From positions 1-55,751 of the forward strand of contig JAZKZE010000098.1 of NCBI GenBank assembly GCA_045612485.1: a stretch of 55,751 nt of DNA, written 5' to 3'. The translations under genes were made by a program, and so were the position numbers. This document shows, in pieces, positions 44,646 to 53,241 of the stretch; positions within the stretch are counted from its first letter, which is position 1; each line of letters begins with the position of its first letter. This DNA comes from RGIG5327 sp045612485 (GTDB lineage: Bacteria; Verrucomicrobiota; Lentisphaeria; Victivallales; UBA1829). The notes beneath the pieces are model-generated. The model was given only the letters and a program-made list of their open reading frames with translations, was not told where the DNA came from and did no database searches.

Positions 44646-46307
44646 TTATTTTTTCTCTGTGCTTTTCTTTCTTTCAGAATTCTGTGCCTCATAAAATCTG
44701 TCAAGGATCTTTACCGTTTCATCCACAAGCATATCCCCGCCCTTCCAGGAAACACGATTGCTGAAACGGTCGGAACCGTAACCCCGGTTTTCCACAGAAC
44801 GTTTTGTAGCAAGATAACCGCCGTATCCATTGCCATTGACGGCAGCAAGCTGAATGACGAAAGTCTGGATAAACTGACTTCTTCCCTGAATACGGTGCAT
44901 GTAATCCTGATAGAGTTCAAACTGATTGGAGGCAAAAGCCACATCCCCTATATGCAGCACATGGGACTGTGTTTTAAAAGGCTCGTTTTTCTGCTGATTT
45001 TTCCAGCGGGTAATGATCCCTCTGTAACGGTTTCTTCCTGAAACAAGAATGGAATTCACCCGTAAGGCTTTTTGCGGGTCATTCCCTTCCGGAACAAAGG
45101 ATTTTTTATTGAGTTCCGCAAGACTTTTCACAGCATCATCATAATCTGCTTTGGAAATATGACGGGGAGGAAGGGAAAGGATTTTGATCTCATGCCGGAT
45201 CTGTGCTGATTCAATAATATCCTTCTTTGCCCAGAAATAAACATCATCAAAGGCTTTTGCGATCCTTTCCCCGATCTCTTTACGGCGGAACTCTTCCCTG
45301 TATGCTTCTTTTCTCTCATATTTCAACGCATGACGGCGTCTTTCCGCTTTCAGATAATGCAGCTGGCGGGGAGAAAGATCTCCTGCGGCACCGCTTTGGG
45401 GAAGGATAAAGATATTTCCATATTTTTTACGGATATTTTCTCTTGCCTCGTTCCAGAAAGAGGCAGAAATCTTCCACAGACTTTCGGAATTCTGGGAGGG
45501 ACATGGTATATTGATGATCGCTCCGGTCAACTTTTTGTTTTTATCAAAAGTAAAGAGGATATTGACAAAAGCGTCATTTCCCCCTTCATACCCGTAAAAC
45601 ATTTTATCATAACTGCTTCCGTACATTCTGGCATAACCGTGAACATTATTGGTGGAATTCTTTGCTGCTCCCGGTCTTTTGGAAGTATCATCTTTATAAA
45701 CAGCTCTTCTGTTGTGTCCCACAGTGGCAAAACCGTACCCATAGGCAAAACCGCCCTCTTTACGGTTTTCATAAGCCTTGCAGATGATATGGGCAAGTTT
45801 GCTGACAAGAAATTTTCTGTACGCAGGACTGGGATATGTCTTAATGGATGTGGGGGCAATATAGGGATCAGCAGAGGTATGATCCCCTTTACATACAGGA
45901 GACTTTCTTCCGTAATTAGCGGAAGTATGGGTATGGGTGGCATTGAGGATGATCTTATCCACAGGAACAGCAGGATTGCATTTTTTCACAACAGAAGAAA
46001 CTTCATCCAGAAGTCCGCTTCCCACACTGATAAGATCGGCAGAAACAAAACAGACACTCTCTTTCCCGTTATCGATCCACAAGGCTGTTGCTGTAATGGG
46101 GTCAAGGATCCCGGAAGAGATCCTTACATGGAACTGCCCGGTAATAAAAACAGGCTCTTTTGTGGAAATATCGGTGGATGCCCAGCCGATTTTAAGAGCA
46201 TTTTCCTTTTTTGTTTTCCCGCATACACTTTTTTCCTTACAGAGAGTGGAACACCCTGTAATGGCAAAAAGCATTACCGCCATCACTAAAAGAATCAGAT
46301 TTTTCAT
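44646..46307 (-). CDS. Ceramidase-like lipoprotein, paralogue 2
   Basis: A 553-residue lipoprotein with signal ending FAITGC and Cys19; the first ~75 residues are almost identical to the downstream paralogue. Ceramidase-type segments: KIGWASTDISTKEPVFITGQ, ILNATHTHTSANYG, INIPCPSQNSESLWKISASF, FILPQSGAAGDLSPRQLHYL. After THTH the family SGPG is replaced by TSAN. It has no CBM9-like domain and ends in a Lys/Glu-rich tail. It sits between two paralogues with short gaps (33 and 56 bases), so it is probably part of one transcript. The function of this Lentisphaerota-type subfamily is unknown. Confidence 0.82.
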   Translation of the reverse strand: MKNLILLVMAVMLFAITGCSTLCKEKSVCGKTKKENALKIGWASTDISTKEPVFITGQFHVRISSGILDPITATALWIDNGKESVCFVSADLISVGSGLLDEVSSVVKKCNPAVPVDKIILNATHTHTSANYGRKSPVCKGDHTSADPYIAPTSIKTYPSPAYRKFLVSKLAHIICKAYENRKEGGFAYGYGFATVGHNRRAVYKDDTSKRPGAAKNSTNNVHGYARMYGSSYDKMFYGYEGGNDAFVNILFTFDKNKKLTGAIINIPCPSQNSESLWKISASFWNEARENIRKKYGNIFILPQSGAAGDLSPRQLHYLKAERRRHALKYERKEAYREEFRRKEIGERIAKAFDDVYFWAKKDIIESAQIRHEIKILSLPPRHISKADYDDAVKSLAELNKKSFVPEGNDPQKALRVNSILVSGRNRYRGIITRWKNQQKNEPFKTQSHVLHIGDVAFASNQFELYQDYMHRIQGRSQFIQTFVIQLAAVNGNGYGGYLATKRSVENRGYGSDRFSNRVSWKGGDMLVDETVKILDRFYEAQNSERKKSTEKK

Positions 46308-46363
46308 TTTTCTTTCCCGTTAAAAATAACGGACAGAGATTTTTTCCCTGCCCGTTACGGATT

Positions 46364-47908
46364 TTATTTATGCTCTTTTATCCAGAGTTTATTTAATGAT
46401 TTCAAAGTTTTTTCCACAAGTTCATTGCCCCCTTTCCAGGAAACAAGATTGCAATACATGGAAGCACTGTACCCCCGGTTGAGGAATCCCCGTTTGGTGG
46501 CAAGGTAACTGCCGCCGCCTTCACCGGAAACGCCTGCAAGCTGGACGATGAAGGTCTGCATAAAGGGACTTCTTCCCTGAATACGGTGCTGGAAGTCGAT
46601 ATACAGTTCAAACTGATTGGAGGCAAAAGCAATATCCCCGATACTCAAAACATGAGCCTGTGTGGCATATTTTGTACTTTCCTTCTGTTGCTCCCACCGT
46701 TTGATGATTCCTTTACAGCGGTTTCTTTCGGAAAGGAGTTTGCAGTTATCTTTCAAAGTCAACTGGGGATCCTCTCCCTCCTCCTCTTTCCGGAAGGACT
46801 GTTTATTGAGTTCTTCCAGACGGGAAACAGACAAATCATAATCTGCTTTACTGATCAAGCGTTTGGATAATTTAAGATCCAGCACCTCGTGGTGAATGGG
46901 GGCGGCTTTGATCAGATCCTTTTTCGCCCAGGAATAGACTTCTTCCACACTTGCAGCGATCCTTTCGGCAATATCCCGTCTGCGGAATTCTTCGGTGAAA
47001 AGTTCTCTTTCTCTCCCGTATTTCAAAGCATATCTGCGGTACTCCGCTTTCACATAATGGAGCTGACGGGGGGAAAGATCCCCGCCTGCCGCAGCTTGTG
47101 CAAGAACGAAAATATTGCCGAATTTCTTACGGATGGCTTCTCTTGTTTCATTCCAGAAAGAGGCGGAAAGTTTATAGATGCCTTCAGAATTCTGGGAGGG
47201 ACAGGGGACATTGACGATGACACCTGTAAGTTTTTTCTTTTCATCAAAGGTGAAAAGAAGATTGGTGAAAGAATCCGCTCCTCCTTCATAGCCGGAAAAT
47301 TTATCGTCCGAAGTTTTTCCATACATCACAGCATGTCCGTTCACCCCGTGGGTGGAGTTGTTCACAGCTCCGGGGCGTTTGGAAACATCATCGGTATAAA
47401 GACATCTTCTGCTGTGGGCTACAACAGCATACCCGTAACCGTAGGCGATCGCCCCGTGAGAGCGTTTTTCCCAGGCTTCACATACGGCAGAAGCAATTTT
47501 ATTTACCATAAATTTCCGGTATTCCAATCCATCCATGATCTCTATGGAGGTGGGAACCGGTACATCCCCATCCAATGCTCCGTCGGCACCGGTAACATTG
47601 TTCTTATGGAATCCGGGGCCGCTATGGGTGTGGGTCACATTGAGAAGGATCTTTTCCACAGGAATATCCCCATTGCGTTTTGCCACTTCCTCTTTTATGG
47701 CATCTGTCAGACCGCCACTGCAGGTCACAAGGTCGATGGAAAGAAAACAGACATCATCCTTTCCGTTGCTGATCCAGAGAGCTGTAGCGGTAATGGGGTC
47801 AAGGATCCCGGTTGAAATACGCATATGGAACTGTCCGGGAAGATTGATAGGTCCTTCTGTAGAAATATCCACAGATGCCCAGCCGATAGAAAGAAGATTT
47901 TTTTCCAT
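46364..47908 (-). CDS. Ceramidase-like protein, paralogue 3, cytoplasmic form
   Basis: A 514-residue protein without signal peptide or lipobox: it starts MEKNLLSIGWASVDISTEGP, where the paralogues have their signal sequences before the same motif. It keeps the family zinc-site sequence LNVTHTHSGPGFH, the best preserved of the three, and VNVPCPSQNSEGIYKLSASF and AQAAAGGDLSPRQLHY. It may be the catalytically typical member acting inside the cell. AGAGGA lies 8 bases before the ATG. It follows the GH5-like gene by 23 bases and precedes the lipoprotein paralogues. Confidence 0.82.
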   Translation of the reverse strand: MEKNLLSIGWASVDISTEGPINLPGQFHMRISTGILDPITATALWISNGKDDVCFLSIDLVTCSGGLTDAIKEEVAKRNGDIPVEKILLNVTHTHSGPGFHKNNVTGADGALDGDVPVPTSIEIMDGLEYRKFMVNKIASAVCEAWEKRSHGAIAYGYGYAVVAHSRRCLYTDDVSKRPGAVNNSTHGVNGHAVMYGKTSDDKFSGYEGGADSFTNLLFTFDEKKKLTGVIVNVPCPSQNSEGIYKLSASFWNETREAIRKKFGNIFVLAQAAAGGDLSPRQLHYVKAEYRRYALKYGRERELFTEEFRRRDIAERIAASVEEVYSWAKKDLIKAAPIHHEVLDLKLSKRLISKADYDLSVSRLEELNKQSFRKEEEGEDPQLTLKDNCKLLSERNRCKGIIKRWEQQKESTKYATQAHVLSIGDIAFASNQFELYIDFQHRIQGRSPFMQTFIVQLAGVSGEGGGSYLATKRGFLNRGYSASMYCNLVSWKGGNELVEKTLKSLNKLWIKEHK

Positions 47909-47931
47909 GATGATTTTCCTCTGTTATTTTC

Positions 47932-50064
47932 TCAAAGTTTCTGAATGAGATAATGGATGGAGGGATAGTCCCCGCCGATGGTAAATCTGATTTTGCCGTT
48001 TTCCGTTACAGGAGAAGCACTTCCCACCTGCATACCGTTGTCACCAATGGCATCCACACGGAAAATTCCTGTATTGTTTTCGATTTCGATCTCCGCTTCA
48101 ATAACTTCCGCTTCAATGGGACCGTGACCTTTGGAATACTGGACGGTATGATTGTCATTATACTGTGCATCCGTATTGTCACAGTTGCCTACTGCTGTAA
48201 GGAGGATATTGTCCGATTCGGAAATGGGGGCATCTGTAAGAGAACTCATTACGATGGCAGCATATTCATTACGGCAGCGGATGGTAATCCCATTCAATTT
48301 GATTTCCCCTGCCGCCCCCAGGAATCCATAGGCAGCTTTTGTGCGGGGGGAATCAATAAAGGCAATGCGTTTTTTCAGATCACGGGCAAGTTCCCCTGTA
48401 TCGGAAACGATTTTATCCGTATTTTCCGGAACAAGTCTTTCAAAGGGATTCACTTTTTTTGCATTGGCGGGAAGAGTCATTCCTTCAAGCATAGTGGCAG
48501 TTGTGGTATATTCGCTGACACACTCCAGAGCCGGGAAGTTATGCACAATAGAAGGCCCGTCGGCGTTTTCCTGCCTGTTCAGGGCATCACGGTTTGAAGT
48601 ATCCAGAGGTCCGGTGATCTTTCCGGAAGTTACCTGCTCGCAATACTCTTTCAGAGCCTTCTTTGCATCAGAGATCATAAGTTCATTTACCGGAACAACA
48701 GTTACCATATCCGATATGCGTACATCCTGTCTGCGTACCATTAACGCCGCATGGTAGAAAAGGGAGAAACGGCAGGGATCATTAAAGGCATCAAAGACCC
48801 CGCTGCGGTAGGGGACACCGGAAAGGGCTTCGCCGGTAATGGGGGCAGCGATCATGTCAATATTGGGCCGGTTGTCATATCTGTAAGTATGGATGGTGGT
48901 TCCACCCCAGCCCTGCAAGGCAGTACAGGCAGCAATGTGCAAAGTCCCTTCCGCACGGTACTGATTGGGCCACGGATCATCCCATTCGGATACAAAGAAA
49001 GGACGGTCGGCTGTACGGAAGAAGGGGAAACAATCCAGCCAGGTATTACGGTTGCCAAGGAAAGACTCATTGCGGAACATTTTCAGGTGGGGAGTCCATT
49101 GCCAGCCGTACCAGTAACAGTGGGAGTCTGTGAAATCCATATCGGTACTTGCCCGGAGCAAAGCTCCTCCGCCGCTGTTCCAGTTTGTTCCGGTAATGGG
49201 GATCTTCACTCCGCTTTTCCGCATATGTTCACGCATATCATCAAAATATTTTTTCTGGATGTCGATTTTAAATAACACCATCTCCCTTGTGGCTTCCGTA
49301 CAGGAATTTTCGGAAAAATTGATATTTTCCGCAGGAGGATAGCCATGCTCTTTCCGCCATGCCTGATATTTTTCTTTCAAACGGGAAAGATAGGGTTCCA
49401 CGATAAGATTACAGCTGTTGAAGATCTCACTTTCATTGGTGATCTCAGTAAGAGCGATAGCAGGATCATCTTTGTAGGCAAGTTTGGTATAGGGATTATA
49501 ATGGTTCCACAGCTGATCGCTGAACTCTTTCTGAAGAAGGATCATCTGTTCATCATACATACTGTGCTTTTTGGCTGCATCCATGAGATTGATGGCATTT
49601 TCCACCCCGTCACCACTGCGGAAACGGCGGTAGGTGAGAAGATCCATATAAACATAGATACCATTCTTTTTAAGCGCATAGATGAGATAATCCAGTCTGT
49701 CCATACTTTCCGGATCAAGGGAACGGGTGTTTTCCAATCTTCTTCCCCGGGTGAACTGGAAAATATTGGGGGTTGACCAGTCACCATCCATCTGATGGAA
49801 ACGAACCATATTCAAACCGAATTTTGCAAGTCTTTTTGCCACCATTTCACTGTAATCATGGGAAGGAAAACAGGCGGCACTGTTGAAATTTGTACCCCAG
49901 AATCTGGCTTCTGTGCCATCTTCAAACACCATTTTACCCTCTTTACAGGTAAGGAAACCATGTTTTCCGGCAGGCATCTCATTTTCAAAAATAAAAGAGA
50001 TGTCAATGGGGGAATCATCCCAGGGCGGTGTGAACTTTACAATACGGTCGATTTTTGTCTGCAT
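47932..50064 (-). CDS. GH5-like (clan GH-A) glycoside hydrolase, cytoplasmic
   Basis: A 710-residue protein without signal peptide. Residues ~40-420 form a TIM-barrel of the cellulase/mannanase type: EARFWGTNFNSAACFP, FGLNMVRFHQMDGDW, then the acid/base region ALTEITNESE and the nucleophile region FFVSEWDDPWPNQYR. The Asn-Glu and Glu-Trp contexts agree with clan GH-A. Residues ~480-710 are beta-rich (ENNTGIFRVDAIGDNGMQVG). The exact family and substrate (mannan, glucan or host glycan) cannot be fixed by eye. AAGGA lies 6 bases before the ATG. It is the first gene of the cluster with three ceramidase-like genes, suggesting joint attack on one glycolipid-like or acylated glycan (inference). Confidence 0.83.
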   Translation of the reverse strand: MQTKIDRIVKFTPPWDDSPIDISFIFENEMPAGKHGFLTCKEGKMVFEDGTEARFWGTNFNSAACFPSHDYSEMVAKRLAKFGLNMVRFHQMDGDWSTPNIFQFTRGRRLENTRSLDPESMDRLDYLIYALKKNGIYVYMDLLTYRRFRSGDGVENAINLMDAAKKHSMYDEQMILLQKEFSDQLWNHYNPYTKLAYKDDPAIALTEITNESEIFNSCNLIVEPYLSRLKEKYQAWRKEHGYPPAENINFSENSCTEATREMVLFKIDIQKKYFDDMREHMRKSGVKIPITGTNWNSGGGALLRASTDMDFTDSHCYWYGWQWTPHLKMFRNESFLGNRNTWLDCFPFFRTADRPFFVSEWDDPWPNQYRAEGTLHIAACTALQGWGGTTIHTYRYDNRPNIDMIAAPITGEALSGVPYRSGVFDAFNDPCRFSLFYHAALMVRRQDVRISDMVTVVPVNELMISDAKKALKEYCEQVTSGKITGPLDTSNRDALNRQENADGPSIVHNFPALECVSEYTTTATMLEGMTLPANAKKVNPFERLVPENTDKIVSDTGELARDLKKRIAFIDSPRTKAAYGFLGAAGEIKLNGITIRCRNEYAAIVMSSLTDAPISESDNILLTAVGNCDNTDAQYNDNHTVQYSKGHGPIEAEVIEAEIEIENNTGIFRVDAIGDNGMQVGSASPVTENGKIRFTIGGDYPSIHYLIQKL

Positions 50065-50337
50065 TTCTGTTCCTTTTCTTCAGTGAAATTTAAAAATAGC
50101 TATGATTTCAATAATTCCTGCAATTTCTGCAAAACGCATTTTCAGACAATGCAATATTGCAAAAACTCTTCTCTTTGTACAATACCATAGGAAAAAGGAA
50201 ATACAATAAAAAATAAGGGTAAAATCTTGTTAATATCTATACTTTATTGCTATTTATCATTTTTTGTCCTATCTGAAGGCACTGAAAAGAAAAACTTTTT
50301 CAGTACACAGGAAAATTTCAGCTCATCTGCGGACAAA
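50065..50337. other. AT-rich intergenic region upstream of the GH5/ceramidase-like cluster
   Basis: No gene is seen between the GH5-like start and the terminator at 50338. It presumably holds the minus-strand promoter, but no clean -35/-10 pair was found. Notable elements: GCAATATTGC at 50151-50160, a perfect palindrome inside TGCAATATTGCAA; repeated TCTGCAA/TTGCAG half-sites at 50110-50135; and ACTGAAAAG/CTTTTTCAGT at 50281-50304, a small stem. The palindrome could bind a regulator of the cluster. Confidence 0.4.
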
Positions 50338-50371
50338 CAAAAAAAGCGTGAAGCCTGTAAAGACTCCACGC
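50338..50371 (-). terminator. Terminator after the Pro/His-rich protein gene
   Basis: On the minus strand GCGTGGAGTC pairs with GGCTTCACGC (two G-U) around a 6-base loop, followed by a run of seven T (50345-50339). Confidence 0.75.
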
Positions 50372-50398
50372 ATATTTCTTACTGTTTTTCTGTTTTCT

Positions 50399-50950
50399 TC
50401 AGCGTCTGCCGGGCATGGGTCCGCCGGGGGCAGGTGCACCGGGAACAGGTCTGCCGGGGGCAGGTCTTCCGTAAGCCGGTCTGCGGACAGAAGGCGGCGG
50501 GGGAACAGGTCTTACACCATGATGAACCGGAACCGGTCTGCGGACAGGAGGAGGCGGAGGCACAGGTCTGTGATGTCTGTGGGGGGGACGCCAGGCGGGG
50601 GGAGCAGGAGGACGGGGACCGCGACCGCCCCAGCACCAGACGTTGCCGTAATAGTACCAGCCGTTATAGCAGGGAACATATACATTGTTGTAATACCCGT
50701 AATTGATCACTGCCGGGGGAGCAACCACTACCGGAGGGGGTACAGGTGCTACACCTACCGGAGAGGGCGGGGCAGGCGTCACAACTACCGCAGGGGCGGG
50801 AGTAACTACCGCTTTCACCAGATTGACAATGTCAGTAGCAAGTCTTACGCCTCTTCCATCATCATGCCGGTGATGGTGCCCGCAGAATGCGTACTGAACA
50901 GTCAAAAGAATGACCACTGCCATTACGATTTTCAATTTGTTCTTTTTCAT
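50399..50950 (-). CDS. Exported Pro/His/Arg-rich low-complexity protein
   Basis: A 183-residue exported protein of unknown function. The signal sequence is KIVMAVVILLTVQYAFC, then GHHHRHDDGRG, a possible metal-binding start. The middle is a Pro/Val/Ala stretch (APPSPVGVAPVPPPVVVAPP), then an aromatic patch INYGYYNNVYVPCYNGWYYY with WCWGG. The C-terminal ~75 residues are repeats of RPVPPPP, HRHH and RPAPGRPVPGAP type. Strongly cationic and disordered, it could bind cell-surface polymers. AAGGAG lies 7 bases before the ATG. Single-gene unit with its own terminator. The bias in composition is real coding signal on this strand: signal peptide and ribosome site agree. Confidence 0.75.
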   Translation of the reverse strand: MKKNKLKIVMAVVILLTVQYAFCGHHHRHDDGRGVRLATDIVNLVKAVVTPAPAVVVTPAPPSPVGVAPVPPPVVVAPPAVINYGYYNNVYVPCYNGWYYYGNVWCWGGRGPRPPAPPAWRPPHRHHRPVPPPPPVRRPVPVHHGVRPVPPPPSVRRPAYGRPAPGRPVPGAPAPGGPMPGRR

Positions 50951-51075
50951 CTTTATTCTCCTTTCTCTGGAAATTTCTGTTATACGATCTGAAAATCCTC
51001 TTTTCTGACCAGATAACGCAATAAACTTTTTATTTATTGTGTAAAATAATTAAAAAATCAAAAATGTTTTATAAT

Positions 51076-53208
51076 TCAAACTTTATTTTTCTCCGTCTTT
51101 TCCTTTGCATTTCTCTTTACGGTTTCAAAGAAAAATGCAAGCCCGCATCCCGCCGCCATCAGCAGAAAAGGCAGAAGAAGGATCTGGTCGCGAATGGAAG
51201 AAGAAGTTGCAGGATTCAGCAGATAAAAGCCGCCCGTCAAAAAAAGCAGAAGCAGAGCAAATCCTTTATTCCGGAAAGGATCAAGAAGAACAAACCAGGA
51301 TACCCCCAGAATGGTAAGAAGCCATACCACATAAGAAAGAACAGTGACAAAAGGCATAAAGACTTTGGCAGGCTCTTTCATATATGCTTTGAATTTTTCT
51401 GCGAAGTGATCCGCCTGTTTCAGATACAGATCCGCCTGGAAGGGGACAAGAACATTTTTATTGAAAAGCAGTTTACAGTATTGCGCAGGGTGGGCAAGGA
51501 TGATCCGGTACATCTCTTTATCCCGTCCGGCAAAATATGTTCCGGCATCCACTTTCTTTCCGGCTGACTCAAAACGGGCTTTCTCCCATACTGTTTTTAT
51601 CGTGTTACGGAAATTCCGGTCAAAGTTCGCTCTGTCTGTTTTCAGAGAAAGAAGCATGGAACTTAAAAACAGTCTTTCGGAACGTTTACCGTCAATGCGC
51701 CATGCACCGCAGAAACTTCTGTTCGCGGCAAGGGCGGGAAAAAGAACGGCAAAAGATACAAGCAGTACAAGAAGGATATATTCAGCTTTTCTGCGGAACG
51801 TGAAACTTCCGCAAAATACAATAAGCAGAAGAAGAGGGATAAAGAAGAACGCATTGGCAGAATCCGTAAGAGCCGCCAGAGAGGCAAAAAGCACCGCACA
51901 GAAAAGATCCGGCTGGAACCCTGTCTTAAAGAACCGCAGAAGGAAACAGAACTGCCAGGCAAGAAGGAAAAGGTACAGAGCAATACTCCAATAAGGTTTG
52001 CCCGGGAATGCCGCGGCAATAAGCAATGGCGAAAGAGCATATAACCCTGATGCCCATAAACCTGCTTTCCATGATCCGGTACAGGATGCGCCCATATAAA
52101 CTGCATAAAGAGCAAGAACAGTAAGAAGCAATCCGGCAAGTTCCGCATAAAGCATCCGGTTGGTTCCGGCATATTTGAAAAAGGAAAGAAATGTTCTGTA
52201 AAGGGGTGCTTTACGGATCTCCACAAAATCCGTTACCTTGCTTTCCGGGGAATAATTGCAGAAATGTTTCTGAACGGCAGAGGTACTGTCCCGGTAGAAA
52301 GAATCCTCCAATCCGGGTGTACGCAGAGCCGTACAGATATGGGGTGCAGCATACGCCAGACGGAGACACAATGCAAGAGCAAGAAGGAGCCATACGCACC
52401 ACACCGCTTTGGCATGAGTTTTACCGTAAGAAGTAAACAACGCCCCCTGACGGCTTTCCGCAAGAGCATTTTTCTGTTCGCGGATAGATTTGAACCGCCA
52501 TTTCCATGCCGTCCAGAGTCCCTGGAAGCCATCTTTTGCCCGGATTTTTTTGCCGCTGTCGATCTTGCGGGGATGATAGGAAATGGGTACTTCCATAATG
52601 GGAAATCCCAGCCGGAGCAGTTTACAGGTCACTTCCACTTCCCATTCAAACTTGTTTCCCTCCACCTTCAAAGAACGGATCAGATCTCCGTCAAAAGTCT
52701 TGTAACAGGTAGGTTCATCCGTAAGAGTTGCATTATAAAGAAGGTCGATCCAGAAGGAAAGAACAAGTCCCCCCAGATAAAAAGACGGGGCGGAATAAAA
52801 ACGGTTGCGGTTTTCCGCTTCCCTGGAACCATAAACGACTTTACTCTTTCCCTCCATAATGGGGCGGATACATTTTACATAATCTGCCGGATCATATTCC
52901 AGAACCGCATCCTGGATGATCACAATACTTCCTGTACTTTTTGCGATCCCCTCTTTCAAAGCGGAACCTTTGCCGCCGTTAGTCTTTTCCAGGTACAGAA
53001 AAGAAAGTGACGGATCTTTGACGGAATGTTTTTCCAGAAAGTGACGGATAACTTCCGCCGATCCGTCAGTAGAACCGTCATTGACAATAATAACTTCCAA
53101 AGGGATTCCCGGGGAACTTTCTGCTACTTTTTCCAACAGAGTCCCCACAGATTTTTCCTCGTTGTAAACGGGAATGATCACTGATAATTTATGTTTCTTT
53201 TCCGTCAT
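51076..53208 (-). CDS. GT2 glycosyltransferase fused to a polytopic membrane domain, DAD site altered
   Basis: A 710-residue protein. Residues 1-~235 are a GT2 domain of the dolichyl-phosphate mannose/undecaprenyl-phosphate sugar synthase type: LSVIIPVYNEEKSVGTLLEK, VIIVNDGSTDGS, TNGGKGSALKEGI, EPTCYKTFDGDLI and EWEVEVTCKLLRLGFPIMEV. The metal-binding DxD usually reads QDADLEYDP; here it is QDAVLEYDP (V102). Residues ~270-700 have about ten hydrophobic helices and a soluble loop, resembling PMT/ArnT-type lipid-linked sugar transferases. One chain may thus charge a polyprenyl carrier and transfer the sugar outside. It lies 33 bases after the MocA-like gene and is likely co-transcribed with it. 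Confidence 0.85.
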   Translation of the reverse strand: MTEKKHKLSVIIPVYNEEKSVGTLLEKVAESSPGIPLEVIIVNDGSTDGSAEVIRHFLEKHSVKDPSLSFLYLEKTNGGKGSALKEGIAKSTGSIVIIQDAVLEYDPADYVKCIRPIMEGKSKVVYGSREAENRNRFYSAPSFYLGGLVLSFWIDLLYNATLTDEPTCYKTFDGDLIRSLKVEGNKFEWEVEVTCKLLRLGFPIMEVPISYHPRKIDSGKKIRAKDGFQGLWTAWKWRFKSIREQKNALAESRQGALFTSYGKTHAKAVWCVWLLLALALCLRLAYAAPHICTALRTPGLEDSFYRDSTSAVQKHFCNYSPESKVTDFVEIRKAPLYRTFLSFFKYAGTNRMLYAELAGLLLTVLALYAVYMGASCTGSWKAGLWASGLYALSPLLIAAAFPGKPYWSIALYLFLLAWQFCFLLRFFKTGFQPDLFCAVLFASLAALTDSANAFFFIPLLLLIVFCGSFTFRRKAEYILLVLLVSFAVLFPALAANRSFCGAWRIDGKRSERLFLSSMLLSLKTDRANFDRNFRNTIKTVWEKARFESAGKKVDAGTYFAGRDKEMYRIILAHPAQYCKLLFNKNVLVPFQADLYLKQADHFAEKFKAYMKEPAKVFMPFVTVLSYVVWLLTILGVSWFVLLDPFRNKGFALLLLFLTGGFYLLNPATSSSIRDQILLLPFLLMAAGCGLAFFFETVKRNAKEKTEKNKV

Positions 53209-53241
53209 GATACCAAACCTGTCCTGCTCTGTTTTCCGTTA

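Noticed and set aside
50380..50620. Possible CRISPR-like array from the visibly repeated GGTCTGCC/GGGGGCAGG units
   Set aside because: Units are short, irregular, without spacers, and lie in frame inside the Pro-Arg repeat coding region.
50264..50992. Plus-strand Arg/Gly-rich frames opposite the Pro/His-rich protein
   Set aside because: They lack a signal peptide and ribosome site and would have to read through the terminator structure; the minus-strand frame has signal peptide, AAGGAG and terminator.
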